A DNA stretch of 32,760 bases from assembly GCF_945649885.1 (NCBI RefSeq), contig NZ_CALZFS010000013.1:1-32760 (forward strand), given 5' to 3'. The notes below the pieces were generated by a model. It saw only the letters and a list, made by a program, of their open reading frames with translations, was not told the origin of the DNA and ran no database searches. The translations under genes were made by a program, and so were the position numbers. This document shows positions 16,243 through 24,318 of this stretch, piece after piece. The stretch's first letter is position 1; each line of letters opens with the position of its first letter. This DNA is from an uncultured Corynebacterium sp. (lineage in GTDB: Bacteria > Actinomycetota > Actinomycetes > Mycobacteriales > Mycobacteriaceae).

Positions 16243-17448
16243 GTGACAGGTTCGGCAGCAGGGGAGAGTTCTTCGCAACCAGGAGATGGGCAGAAGCTGT
16301 TTAGCCGCACTTTTGCGTTGGGATGGCTCATCACCTTCTCCTTTTATCTGGTGTTTTATTTCCTCATCACCATCATGGCGCTGTATGCCATCAAGGAGTT
16401 CGCCGCATCGGACCTGGTTGCTGGTTTCGCCTCGAGTTCCTTCGTGGTGGGAGCTACCATCGCACGGTTTTCCTGTGGCTATATCGTGGACCGCTTCGGA
16501 CGTCGACGCGTGTTGATTCTCGCGTCGATACTCGCTGTCATCGCCTCGGTTCTCTACATTCCTGCCGATTCCCTCGTGCTGTTGATCGGCGTCCGACTTC
16601 TCCACGGTTTCGCCTTCTGCTTTGCCAGTACCGCGGCCATGGCAGTGACCCAGTTGGTGATCCCGCCATCACGGCGTGCTGAGGGTACGGGTTATCTCTC
16701 GCTGACTTCCACGTTGGCTACCGCTGTCGGTCCGGCACTGGCGCTGTTCCTGGTGGGCACCTTCAACTACCAGTTCATCTTCTGGGTGACCCTTGTAGTC
16801 ACCGTGGCAACCCTGGTGTTGTCCCTCCTGGTCGAGGATCCGATGCCGCGGCAGGAGGGTGCACCAACCCGATGGTCGATAAAGACCATCGTGCATCCGG
16901 CAGTTGTTCCGGTTGCGGTCTTCATGATGATGATCGGACTGTGTTATGCCGGAGTGATCACCTATCTCAACCCCTATGCCGAGAACCGTGATGTCATCGC
17001 GGGAGCCGGACTCTTCTTCATTGCCTATGCCACATCCATGCTGATCATGCGTACGTTCCTGGGTAGGGTTCAGGACCGTCATGGTCCGACCCCGGTGATC
17101 GTCTCCGGTCTGGTGGCGTTCGCCATTGCTCTGGCTATTCTTGCCGTGGCAGATACGGACTGGCTTGTGGTCGTTGCCGGTGCATTGACTGGAATGGGTT
17201 ATGGAACGCTGATGCCGGCAGCCCAGGCGATCACGGTCGATGCGGTTCCTGCCGCACAGATCGGCACAGGCCTGTCCACCCTGTTCCTGTTCACGGACCT
17301 CGGCTTCGGCCTGGGGCCAGTCCTGCTGGGCGTTCTGCTCGGAGGGGTTGGCTATGGTGGCATGTTTGCCATGTTGTCTGGTGTGGTGGTGCTTGCTGGA
17401 ATCTATTACGCAGCCACTCGTGCCTGGCGCCAACGGCCGGCGCGCTAG
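16243..17448 (+). CDS. Major facilitator superfamily transporter (probable drug/metabolite exporter)
   Basis: This is a membrane protein of 401 residues with about 12 hydrophobic segments. The MFS loop 2-3 signature appears as GYIVDRFGRRRVLILAS, and a related loop, RTFLGRVQDRHGPTPVIV, lies in the second half. The N-terminal half begins with a short Ser/Gln-rich cytoplasmic stretch. GTG 16243 follows AAGGAG at nine bases. The track start GTG 16204 lacks a ribosome-binding site. Divergence from a MarR regulator with a palindromic operator suggests induced export of a toxic or aromatic compound. Substrate unknown. A terminator lies just downstream. Confidence 0.92.
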   Translation: MTGSAAGESSSQPGDGQKLFSRTFALGWLITFSFYLVFYFLITIMALYAIKEFAASDLVAGFASSSFVVGATIARFSCGYIVDRFGRRRVLILASILAVIASVLYIPADSLVLLIGVRLLHGFAFCFASTAAMAVTQLVIPPSRRAEGTGYLSLTSTLATAVGPALALFLVGTFNYQFIFWVTLVVTVATLVLSLLVEDPMPRQEGAPTRWSIKTIVHPAVVPVAVFMMMIGLCYAGVITYLNPYAENRDVIAGAGLFFIAYATSMLIMRTFLGRVQDRHGPTPVIVSGLVAFAIALAILAVADTDWLVVVAGALTGMGYGTLMPAAQAITVDAVPAAQIGTGLSTLFLFTDLGFGLGPVLLGVLLGGVGYGGMFAMLSGVVVLAGIYYAATRAWRQRPAR

Positions 17449-17460
17449 CAAACGAAGAGA

Positions 17461-17493
17461 AAACCGCGCACTCCACAGTGGAGTACGCGGTTT
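17461..17493. terminator. Bidirectional intrinsic terminator
   Basis: AAACCGCG-C-ACTCCAC pairs with GTGGAGT-A-CGCGGTTT around a single A, with one mismatch in the stem and A/T-rich flanks on both sides. It lies between the plus-strand exporter and the minus-strand HigA-like gene. Confidence 0.8.
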
Positions 17494-17506
17494 ATTTCAC
17501 TTCAGG

Positions 17507-17803
17507 CTATGCCGACTGACGGTGGGAATTGTCATAGTCCCGCTGGAGGGCAATCCAGTCCTGTGCGCTGAGCGAGAAAGCTCGGGCAAGTCTCATGGCC
17601 AGACCAACGGTTAAGTTGCTGCGTCCTTCGACCAGGTTGGTGATGGTTGCTTCGGTGATATGCAGGCTCTTGGCCAGGTCATAGTGGGTGATCCCGCGGG
17701 GTTTGAGGAATCGCTCATTCAGGACCTCACCAGGGTGTTGCGGATTCCGGGGCTGCGGAGAGATCGCAAACACTCCTTTCGAGATGAAGGGGTGAATTGT
17801 CAC
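17507..17803 (-). CDS. HigA/VapI-type XRE-family antitoxin-like regulator, orphan
   Basis: This 98-residue protein matches the HigA antidote family: NPQHPGEVLNERFLKPRGIT, then the helix-turn-helix YDLAKSLHITEATITNLVEGRSNLTVGLAMRLARAFSLSAQDWIALQRDYD. The first 20 or so residues before PGEVL are longer than usual. The start may be GTG 17803, with GAAGG upstream, or a GTG ten codons downstream. A HigB toxin gene would normally lie just upstream, on the minus strand at higher coordinates, but 17804-17983 is AT-rich and holds no HigB-sized frame. I infer an orphan regulator that may act on its own promoter. Confidence 0.82.
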   Translation of the reverse strand: MTIHPFISKGVFAISPQPRNPQHPGEVLNERFLKPRGITHYDLAKSLHITEATITNLVEGRSNLTVGLAMRLARAFSLSAQDWIALQRDYDNSHRQSA

Positions 17804-17983
17804 ATTTCGAGTACCTTCAAGTCCGAAAACTTATAGGTATTTAATTAATGAAAGCTAAATCTAATAATATTCTCGAACTAAAGCTTCGCAACATAGGCAA
17901 TGGCTACCTAAGCTGCATTTCCCCATGTCGATTCGAACACCGTTGAAATATCATCCTTTGGAATGACCACGAACAGCGCAGTT

Positions 17984-18877
17984 TTAAGACTCTCCGGAAA
18001 CCTTGTCTGCAGTGCTTCCTGGCCACCCCGGATACTCTGGCGGCACTCCACCAAACTCCGGGCACAGGGCCTGGTGCGGGCACCAGCCGCATAACTTAGA
18101 GGTCTTGGTGCGGAAGCGGCCTGATTTACCGTCCATCTCGATCTTCGCCCAGAGATCAGCCAGGTCCCGTTCGAAGTACTCCAGCTGTTCGCGGGAGGGC
18201 TTGAGGAACATGGAATCATTGACCTTCAGATACATCAGACGCAGCTGGGCCGGGATCTGATCATAGAGGCGCCAGTAGGCCAGGGCGTAGAAGAGCATCT
18301 GGAACTGGGCCTGTTGGCTCCACTGAGGCTTGGGCTTCTTGCCGGTCTTGTAGTCAACAACCCGGACTTCACCGGTGGGGGCGGTATCCACGCGGTCGAT
18401 GAAACCACGTACCGGAACGCCGTTGGGTAGCACGGTGTCCACGTACATCTCCACGTCACTGGCATCAAAGCCTTGCGGGTTCTCCATCTCGAAGTATCCC
18501 CGCAGCAGGGAACGGCACTCCACCAGGAAGTCATAGAGCTGATCCTCAGGTACCAGATCATTCAAATCTGGATCCTGCTCGCACATTTCCACCCAGTGGG
18601 GCTTCAATCGCTTGACCATCGCCGGGTAATCACGTTGTTCGCGGGGGAGTTTGTGCATTTCCTCCAATACGGCATGGACCAGGGTGCCCTTGACCTGTGC
18701 GACGGTCTTGGGCTCCGGGAGACGGTCGATGGCACGCAGTCTGTACAGCAGGGGACACTGCTGATAATCCCCGGCGCGGGAGGGGGAGAGTGCCAGCGGC
18801 CGTGGTTTGGACGGTGCGACTGGCTGCTGGGTGGATGCTTGAGTGGTTTCTTCTGTGGGTTTTTCAGAGCTGGTCAT
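17984..18877 (-). CDS. RecB/Cas4-like PD-(D/E)XK exonuclease
   Basis: This 297-residue protein belongs to the RecB-family exonuclease domain proteins. Nuclease motifs run in order: GTLVHAVLEEM, then GFIDRVD and VVDYKTGKKP with the metal-binding Asp residues and catalytic Lys, then QFQMLFYALAYW. Cys41 (YQQCPLLYRLR) and the C-terminal cluster CGWCPHQALC supply four cysteines, the pattern of a 4Fe-4S cluster as in AddB and Cas4. I start at ATG 18877, preceded by AAGGTG, because the track start at 18919 reads through a near-perfect repeat. No CRISPR array or cas gene is present, so a stand-alone DNA repair role is more likely than adaptation. It is divergent from the aminopeptidase gene. Confidence 0.9.
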   Translation of the reverse strand: MTSSEKPTEETTQASTQQPVAPSKPRPLALSPSRAGDYQQCPLLYRLRAIDRLPEPKTVAQVKGTLVHAVLEEMHKLPREQRDYPAMVKRLKPHWVEMCEQDPDLNDLVPEDQLYDFLVECRSLLRGYFEMENPQGFDASDVEMYVDTVLPNGVPVRGFIDRVDTAPTGEVRVVDYKTGKKPKPQWSQQAQFQMLFYALAYWRLYDQIPAQLRLMYLKVNDSMFLKPSREQLEYFERDLADLWAKIEMDGKSGRFRTKTSKLCGWCPHQALCPEFGGVPPEYPGWPGSTADKVSGES

Positions 18878-18880
18878 GAT

Positions 18881-18920
18881 GATTGACACCTTAGCCAATG
18901 GGATGGACACGTTTGCCAAT
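18881..18920. repeat. Two 19-base direct repeats, 21 bases apart
   Basis: GATTGACACCTTAGCCAAT (18881-18899) and GATGGACACGTTTGCCAAT (18902-18920) agree at 16 of 19 positions. Their period of 21 bases puts both on the same helix face. They lie in the gap between the nuclease and aminopeptidase genes and could be an operator or a slippage product. Confidence 0.6.
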
Positions 18921-18956
18921 TCAGGCGGAGCCCTGCGGTGCTGGTGGGATGTTGGC

Positions 18957-18962
18957 TAGCCT
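18957..18962 (+). promoter_or_regulatory. Probable -10 box of the M18 aminopeptidase (leaderless)
   Basis: TAGCCT lies six bases before ATG 18969, with no Shine-Dalgarno sequence between. This spacing predicts a leaderless transcript. Confidence 0.45.
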
Positions 18963-18968
18963 GGGTTC

Positions 18969-20231
18969 ATGCATGTGACTGATGATTTCCTTAGTTTCCT
19001 GGCGTTGAGCCCGAGTTCTTATCACGCGGCTGAGACCGTGACCCGTCGTCTGATCCATGAGGGTTTTGTGCGTCAGGATGATACTGATGCTTGGGACGCC
19101 TCTCCGGGGGGACATGTGATGGTGCGCGGTGGCGCGGTCATGGCCTGGTGGGTTCCGGAAAATGCCTCCCCGGATTCGGGGTTTCGTATCATCGGTTCCC
19201 ATACTGATTCTCCGGGTTTCAAGCTCAAGCCCCGTGGTGATCTGCAGTCCCATGGTTGGCAGCAGGCTGGTGTAGAAGTCTATGGCGGGCCGATTTATCC
19301 GTCCTGGTTGGATCGTGAGTTGTCCCTGGCTGGGCGTGTGGCATTACAGGATGGTTCGGTCAAGCTGGTCAACACCGGTGCTATCATGCGTATCCCGAAT
19401 GTTGCCATCCACCTGGACCGTTCGCTGAACTCCAACCTGACGCTCAACCCGCAGTCGCACCTGCAGCCGGTGTTTGCGGTGGGTGATCCAGATGTCTCCA
19501 TCATGGATGTGCTGGCAGAGGCAGCGGGTGTGGAACCACTGGATATTGTTGCCCATGACTTGATCACGGTGGATACCCAGGTTCCAGAGATTTTCGGGGC
19601 ACATGGTGACTTCATCGCCTCCGGCCGTCTGGATAACCTCTCTTCCGTGCAGCCCTCCATGACTGCTCTGATTGCAGCAGCCACCTCGGATGATGCCAGC
19701 GATGACATCTTGGTTCTGGCTGCCTTTGATCATGAGGAGGTCGGCTCCAACTCCACCACCGGTGCGGGTGGACCGCTCCTGGAGGACGTGCTCAACCGCA
19801 CGGCACGTGCACTGGGTGCTGATGAGGATCAGCGCCGGCGGATGTTCAACCGCTCCACCATGGTTTCTGCTGATGCAGCACACTCCATCCACCCGAATCA
19901 CCCGGCCAAGCATGATCCGGTCAACTATCCGATCATCGGCCAGGGCCCGGTGCTCAAGGTCAACGCCAACCAGCGCTACACCTCTGATGCGGTGACCTCC
20001 GGCATGTGGGTCCGTGCCTGCCAGACCGCAGGGGTTCCACACCAGGTGTTTGCTGGCCGCAATGACGTGCCCTGTGGTTCCACCATCGGACCGATCAGCG
20101 CCACCCGCCTGGGTATCGCATCAGTGGATGTGGGCATCCCACTGTTGTCCATGCACTCGGCACGTGAGATGGCCGGGGTGAAGGATCTGGGATGGTTTGA
20201 ACAGGCACTGGAAGCCTATCTGGTAAATTAA
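18969..20231 (+). CDS. pepC: M18-family aminopeptidase (aspartyl aminopeptidase type)
   Basis: This 420-residue di-zinc exopeptidase removes N-terminal, usually acidic, residues from peptides in the cytoplasm. All M18 landmarks are present. GSHTDSPGFKLKP supplies a zinc histidine and aspartate (H78, D80). RLDNLSS gives the bridging Asp. DHEEVGSNSTTGAGG contains the catalytic and zinc-binding glutamates. SADAAHSIHPNHP, NDVPCGSTIGP and the C-terminal LLSMHSAREMAG, with the last zinc histidine, follow. The length is normal for the family. The gene is 60 bases upstream of trmI. The symbol pepC is used for the actinobacterial member and apeB elsewhere. Confidence 0.95.
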   Translation: MHVTDDFLSFLALSPSSYHAAETVTRRLIHEGFVRQDDTDAWDASPGGHVMVRGGAVMAWWVPENASPDSGFRIIGSHTDSPGFKLKPRGDLQSHGWQQAGVEVYGGPIYPSWLDRELSLAGRVALQDGSVKLVNTGAIMRIPNVAIHLDRSLNSNLTLNPQSHLQPVFAVGDPDVSIMDVLAEAAGVEPLDIVAHDLITVDTQVPEIFGAHGDFIASGRLDNLSSVQPSMTALIAAATSDDASDDILVLAAFDHEEVGSNSTTGAGGPLLEDVLNRTARALGADEDQRRRMFNRSTMVSADAAHSIHPNHPAKHDPVNYPIIGQGPVLKVNANQRYTSDAVTSGMWVRACQTAGVPHQVFAGRNDVPCGSTIGPISATRLGIASVDVGIPLLSMHSAREMAGVKDLGWFEQALEAYLVN

Positions 20232-20291
20232 CGCCGATTAGTCGTCGACTTTTTGACGCAGCTCTACCCACAAGCGAGAAAGCGAGGGCAC

Positions 20292-21128
20292 ATGCCCTAT
20301 TCCGGTCCGTTTCAACCAGGTGACCGCGTCCAACTGACCGACGCCAAGCGCCGCCACTTCACCATCGTCTTGGAGCCGGGAGGCAGCTACCACACCCACC
20401 GTGGCCAGATCCCCCACGATGAGATCATCGGCGCCGATGAGGGCACCGTCGTCCAGTCCACCATGGGCTCGGACTTCCTGTGCTTCCGCCACCTCATGGT
20501 CGACCACGTTCTCTCCATGCCCCGTGGTGCAGCGGTGATCTACCCGAAGGACTCCGCACAGATCCTGGTGGAGGGAGATATCTTCCCCGGCGCCCGCGTG
20601 CTGGAAGCAGGTGCTGGATCAGGTGCCCTGTCCATGGCGCTGCTGCGCGCCATCGGCCACGACGGCAAGCTGATCTCCTATGAGATCCGCGATGACCACC
20701 TTGAATACGCCGTCAGCAACGTCGAGGAATACTTCGGTGAACGCCCCGCAACCTGGGACCCACGCCTGGGTGACCTGAAGGAAGTCACCGTCGACGACCT
20801 CGGCGGACCGGTGGACCGTATCGTGCTGGACATGCTCGAACCATGGGAATGCCTGGAAACCTGCAAGGATCTCCTCATCCCCGGTGGTGTCTTCATGACC
20901 TATGTGGCCACCGTGCCACAGCTGATGAAGGTCATGGAAGGCCTGCGCGAACTACAGTGCTTCACCGAACCACGCGCCTGGGAATCCCTCATCCGTGACT
21001 GGAAGGTCGAAGGCCTGGCCACCCGCCCAGAACACCGTATGAATGCCCACACCGCATTCCTCGTGCTGGCACGACGCCTTGCCGACGGCGTCACCCCACC
21101 ACGCCCGCAGCGACGCGCACGTCGCTAA
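20292..21128 (+). CDS. trmI: tRNA (adenine-58-N1)-methyltransferase TrmI
   Basis: TrmI makes m1A58 in the T-loop of tRNA using S-adenosylmethionine and acts as a tetramer. The 278-residue protein starts MPYSGPFQPGDRVQLTDAKRRHFTI, matching the mycobacterial Rv2118c pattern. It has the N-terminal beta domain, FHTHRG-like YHTHRGQIPHDEIIG, then MPRGAAVIYPKD and the SAM motif VLEAGAGSGALS. DRIVLDMLEPWE holds the conserved catalytic-region Asp. I choose ATG 20292 rather than the track start 20253 because of homology and the GCGAGGG before it. The gene precedes arc, an order conserved in actinobacteria. The C-terminus is Arg-rich (RPQRRARR), plausible for tRNA contact. Confidence 0.94.
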   Translation: MPYSGPFQPGDRVQLTDAKRRHFTIVLEPGGSYHTHRGQIPHDEIIGADEGTVVQSTMGSDFLCFRHLMVDHVLSMPRGAAVIYPKDSAQILVEGDIFPGARVLEAGAGSGALSMALLRAIGHDGKLISYEIRDDHLEYAVSNVEEYFGERPATWDPRLGDLKEVTVDDLGGPVDRIVLDMLEPWECLETCKDLLIPGGVFMTYVATVPQLMKVMEGLRELQCFTEPRAWESLIRDWKVEGLATRPEHRMNAHTAFLVLARRLADGVTPPRPQRRARR

Positions 21129-21171
21129 GCACCAGCCCTTAAAGACCAACAAACCCCGGCCTTCAAGGGAC

Positions 21172-21177
21172 TACAGT
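21172..21177 (+). promoter_or_regulatory. Probable -10 box of arc (leaderless at ATG 21185)
   Basis: TACAGT matches TAnAnT and lies seven bases before ATG 21185. A competing reading is the track start GTG 21176, with AAGGGA five bases upstream. The two differ by three residues. Confidence 0.4.
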
Positions 21178-21184
21178 GGCAGAC

Positions 21185-22759
21185 ATGGCCACACCAACAC
21201 ATTCTGAGGCAACCGGTTCCTTCTCCGAATTCAACCAGGAGGAGATGACCCGGCTTGCCGACAGCGTGCGCCAACTCAAACGCACCAACCAGGATTTAAG
21301 CTCCCGGAACTCCAAACTGGCGGACATGCTGAAATCATCACGCGACAAACTGTCCATGATGTACGAACAGCTCGAAGACATGTCCCAACCACCCTCGCTC
21401 TACGGAACCTACCTGGAAGCCTCCCGCGACGGCACCAGTGCCGAAATCTTCGCCGGAGGCAGGCGCATGCGAGTAGCCATGTCACCCATGCTCTGCGCCG
21501 GCGACCTCATGCCCGGCGTCCAGGTACGCCTCGGTGAAGGCAACCAGATCCTGGAGGCCTGCGAGTACGAACAAACCGGTGACCTGGCAACACTGATGGA
21601 AATGATCGGCCGTGACCGCGCCCTCATCTCTGACCGTTCCGGGGAAGAACGCGTGGTCAAACTCGCAGGCCCCCTGATGGACCGCACCCGCAAACTCCCA
21701 CGCCCCGGCGACACCCTCCTGGTTGACCGCCGCGCAGGCTACGCCTTCGAGAACATCCCCAAGACGGAGATCTCCAAGCTTGCCCTCGAAGAAGCCCCTG
21801 ATGTCTCCTATGCCGATATCGGTGGCCTGGATGATCAGATCGAACTGATCCAGGACGCAGTTGAACTGCCCTTCCTGCACCCGGAGATGTACCGTGCCTA
21901 TAAACTGCACCCACCCAAGGGCGTGCTGCTCTACGGACCTCCCGGTTGTGGCAAGACATTGATTGCCAAGGCGGTGGCGAACTCACTGTCCCAGCGCATC
22001 GGGGATGCCGGAACCTCCTACTTCATCAACGTCAAGGGACCGGAGCTGCTCAACAAGTACGTGGGCGAAACCGAACGCCAGATCCGTGTGATCTTTGAAC
22101 GCGCCCGCGAACTGGCAGGCGACGGCCGCCCCGTGATCATCTTCTTTGATGAGATGGAATCCATCTTCCGCACCCGCGGTTCAGGGGTGAGCTCCGATAT
22201 GGAAACCACCGTGGTCCCACAGCTGCTTGCTGAACTCGACGGTGTGGAGGACCTGTCCAATGTGATCGTCATCGGTGCCACCAACCGCGAGGAACTGATT
22301 GATCCCGCCATCCTGCGTCCGGGACGCCTGGACATCAAGATCCGCGTCCAACGCCCCAACCGCAAGGGATCCCGTGATATCTTCGCCCGCTACATCACCG
22401 ACACCATCCCGCTGGCAGTGGAGGTTGATGAGCTCATCGACAGCGCCGTGGAACATCTGTTCACCCCGCGGCCCTATGTACGCCTGACGCTTGTCGACAA
22501 CACCCAGGAAACCCTCAATTACCACGACTTCGTCTCCGGTGCGATGATCGCCAATATCGTCGACCGCGCCAAGAAAAGCGCCATCAAGGACCACATCGAG
22601 GGCAAGGGGATCGGCCTGACCATCGCCCACCTCACCGACGCCATCGACCAGGAGCACCAACAGAGCGAAGATCTACCCAATACCTCCAACCCGGATGAGT
22701 GGACCAAGATCATCGGCCGCCAGGGCAAGCGCGTCACCAACGCTGAAGTCGTGCAGTAG
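21185..22759 (+). CDS. arc: Pup-recognising AAA+ ATPase (ARC/Mpa)
   Basis: ARC/Mpa is the ring ATPase that binds Pup through its N-terminal coiled coils and threads pupylated proteins. The 524-residue protein (527 from GTG 21176) has a coiled coil at about 15-70, with repeated Leu/Asp/Lys positions. A double OB-fold region follows to about residue 205. The AAA+ module has Walker A GPPGCGKT (251-258), Walker [12 protein letters not shown], sensor-1 [13 protein letters not shown] and arginine finger region RPGRLDIK. It ends in VTNAEVVQ, not the GQYL-like tail that docks mycobacterial Mpa onto the 20S proteasome, and no prcBA genes are in the window. It follows trmI by 56 bases. Confidence 0.95.
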   Translation: MATPTHSEATGSFSEFNQEEMTRLADSVRQLKRTNQDLSSRNSKLADMLKSSRDKLSMMYEQLEDMSQPPSLYGTYLEASRDGTSAEIFAGGRRMRVAMSPMLCAGDLMPGVQVRLGEGNQILEACEYEQTGDLATLMEMIGRDRALISDRSGEERVVKLAGPLMDRTRKLPRPGDTLLVDRRAGYAFENIPKTEISKLALEEAPDVSYADIGGLDDQIELIQDAVELPFLHPEMYRAYKLHPPKGVLLYGPPGCGKTLIAKAVANSLSQRIGDAGTSYFINVKGPELLNKYVGETERQIRVIFERARELAGDGRPVIIFFDEMESIFRTRGSGVSSDMETTVVPQLLAELDGVEDLSNVIVIGATNREELIDPAILRPGRLDIKIRVQRPNRKGSRDIFARYITDTIPLAVEVDELIDSAVEHLFTPRPYVRLTLVDNTQETLNYHDFVSGAMIANIVDRAKKSAIKDHIEGKGIGLTIAHLTDAIDQEHQQSEDLPNTSNPDEWTKIIGRQGKRVTNAEVVQ

Positions 22760-22876
22760 CAGGGAAGCGCTGGGCGCGCGGTTAAAGAGAGCTTGTCGGC
22801 GTCCTTGTCCTGCACGCTGATTCAACGAAGTGTAAAGTTGTTTGCAAAACGTAAAGTCGCAGTTAGGGGCACTGAA

Positions 22877-23317
22877 GTGGATCAGACGAGCGCCCGTTTC
22901 TCCCATGCCGCAGCGCAGGCACGTGAGCGGAACCCGCGAGGAGTATCAAAGAAGGAAGGATGGCTCATCATCCTCCAGGCGAGCGCCAGTGTGGTGATGA
23001 TGTCGATCTTCTTCCAAGCACACAACTGGTACTGGGGTGGCATCCTCAATTTCGCCAGTGTCGGAGTATTCCTCATCCTCGCTGTCATGATGTCCACAAG
23101 GATGGCACGAGTGCGCGCAGTCCATCCCGCTGGGCATAGACGACGTCTCCTACTGGCAAGCCTTCTTCCGCTTTTAGCTATCGCCATCGGTGGGTGGTAC
23201 TGGACTTCCCATGCGCCACACAGTGGTTCCTGGCTGTTGACCACCTCAGTTGCCGTGCTCAGCTGTGTCCCGCTGGTGGTGCTTGGATATTCCCTGGTTG
23301 CCAGGGGCAACCGGTGA
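22877..23317 (+). CDS. Hypothetical membrane protein paired with a winged-helix regulator
   Basis: From GTG 22877, preceded by AGGGGC, the product has 146 residues. A basic N-terminus (ARFSHAAAQARERNPRGVSKKEG) is followed by about four hydrophobic segments (about 29-48, 51-69, 82-101 and 111-137). The track start at 22793 has no ribosome-binding site. Two GTAAAGT elements (22832-22838 and 22851-22857) precede it, and the second could be the -10 box. Its stop codon overlaps the GTG of the next gene as GTGA, so the two are almost certainly translated together. A small membrane protein coupled to a winged-helix regulator is a recurrent arrangement whose function is largely unknown. Confidence 0.75.
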   Translation: MDQTSARFSHAAAQARERNPRGVSKKEGWLIILQASASVVMMSIFFQAHNWYWGGILNFASVGVFLILAVMMSTRMARVRAVHPAGHRRRLLLASLLPLLAIAIGGWYWTSHAPHSGSWLLTTSVAVLSCVPLVVLGYSLVARGNR

Positions 23318-23619
23318 ATCTGTCCCAGGCACGCAAAGCTCTCGATGACATGATCCACTCTCCTGTGCGTTTCACTCTGGCAGCGGCCCTGAACTCGGTG
23401 GACTCCGCGGACTACCAAACGCTGAGGGAAGAACTGGGTGTCAGCTACTCTCTGCTCTCCAAACATGCAGGCATCTTGGAGGAGACAGGTTATCTGAAGA
23501 TCACGAAAGAATTTGATGGTCGCACCCAGATCACCAGGATGAGCCTGACCCGCCAGGGGAGAGAGGCATTTCAACAACACCTGACCGCCCTGGACAGAAT
23601 TGTGCAAGGCTTGACCTGA
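23314..23619 (+). CDS. Winged-helix (HTH_34/ArsR-MarR-like) transcriptional regulator
   Basis: This 101-residue protein contains little beyond a winged helix: ALDDMIHSPVRFTLAAAL, then the helix-turn-helix DYQTLREELGVSYSLLSKHAGILEETGYLKI and a wing KEFDGRTQITRMSLTRQGREAFQQHL. This matches the short winged-helix family often annotated as HTH_34. GTG 23314 overlaps the preceding stop by four bases (GTGA). The track start at 23194 would overlap the membrane-protein gene by 120 bases and adds implausible sequence. It probably regulates its own operon, perhaps through the upstream GTAAAGT repeats. Confidence 0.85.
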   Translation: MNLSQARKALDDMIHSPVRFTLAAALNSVDSADYQTLREELGVSYSLLSKHAGILEETGYLKITKEFDGRTQITRMSLTRQGREAFQQHLTALDRIVQGLT

Positions 23620-23644
23620 TGCTGTGCTGAAACAGAAGGAGAAT

Positions 23645-24289
23645 ATGGGCATGGGACTGACACCGGAACAGATGCTGGAACTCCAGGAACTCAGTGAGGC
23701 TGCAACCCGCCTGGATAGAGATATTCAAGAACTCCTGCAGCAACGCCAGGAAATATCAGCCCGGGCTGGAAACCTGACCGCAATTCAGATGAGACAACGC
23801 CAGGATGAGATCAAGAAGGCATCACCGGCAACCTCTGACATGGACCTGGAACTGCTGTCCAGATGGCTCATCACCAAAGTCCAACGACTTGAGGATGAGA
23901 ACCTTATCGCACTCAAAGGCAGGTTCCGTGCCCCTCACATCATGCCCGGCATGGTCCCGATCATGATCAACGATGACGGCTACTGCACACAGCTGGTGAT
24001 CCATTTCGATGCAGACCACTTCCAGGGCATGGTCGGGGTCTCCCTGGAGGAAGAAGGCCGCCGCACACAAGCTGGATATGACGAAGAACTTCATGCCTCC
24101 ACAATCATCGTCGCTTTGATGGGTGAATTCCCGATCACCCTCGCAGAACAATGCCAACCAGGTGAAATCAAGTGGCTTTTTGACGCGCCGGGTTATCCCC
24201 ACCCTGATAACCTCGGTGCCCTGATTGCCATGGCGCAGGAAACGGGTGCCTGGCTGCACCCGCAGATTGATGAGATTCCACATTCCTGA
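23645..24289 (+). CDS. Unrecognised coiled-coil protein, paralogue A of a tandem pair
   Basis: The product has about 214 residues. ATG 23645 or 23651 follows AAGGAG; I take 23645 because the paralogue has the matching start. The track start GTG 23624 is upstream of that site. Residues 5-60 are a predicted coiled coil (EQMLELQELSEAATRLDRDIQELLQQRQEI). A charged linker leads to a globular C-terminal domain of about 115 residues with PGMVPIMINDDGYCTQLVIHFD, FQGMVGVS, MGEFPITLAEQCQPGEIKWLF and GAWLHPQIDEIPHS. There is no signal peptide or membrane helix. It lies 25 bases after the regulator gene and 29 before paralogue B. I do not recognise the family. Confidence 0.72.
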   Translation: MGMGLTPEQMLELQELSEAATRLDRDIQELLQQRQEISARAGNLTAIQMRQRQDEIKKASPATSDMDLELLSRWLITKVQRLEDENLIALKGRFRAPHIMPGMVPIMINDDGYCTQLVIHFDADHFQGMVGVSLEEEGRRTQAGYDEELHASTIIVALMGEFPITLAEQCQPGEIKWLFDAPGYPHPDNLGALIAMAQETGAWLHPQIDEIPHS

Positions 24290-24318
24290 CGGATGTTTAA
24301 CCAAGAGACGGAAGAAGA

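Noticed and set aside
17860-17920. HigB toxin remnant upstream of the HigA-like gene
   Set aside because: The minus strand has a 17-codon frame beginning MLRSFSS, faintly like a HigB start, but it is too short and stops at once. The resemblance is not distinguishable from chance.
17984-18877. Cas4 and hence a CRISPR system
   Set aside because: The nuclease has Cas4-like cysteines, but there is no repeat array or other cas gene in the window. Stand-alone RecB-like nucleases share this pattern.
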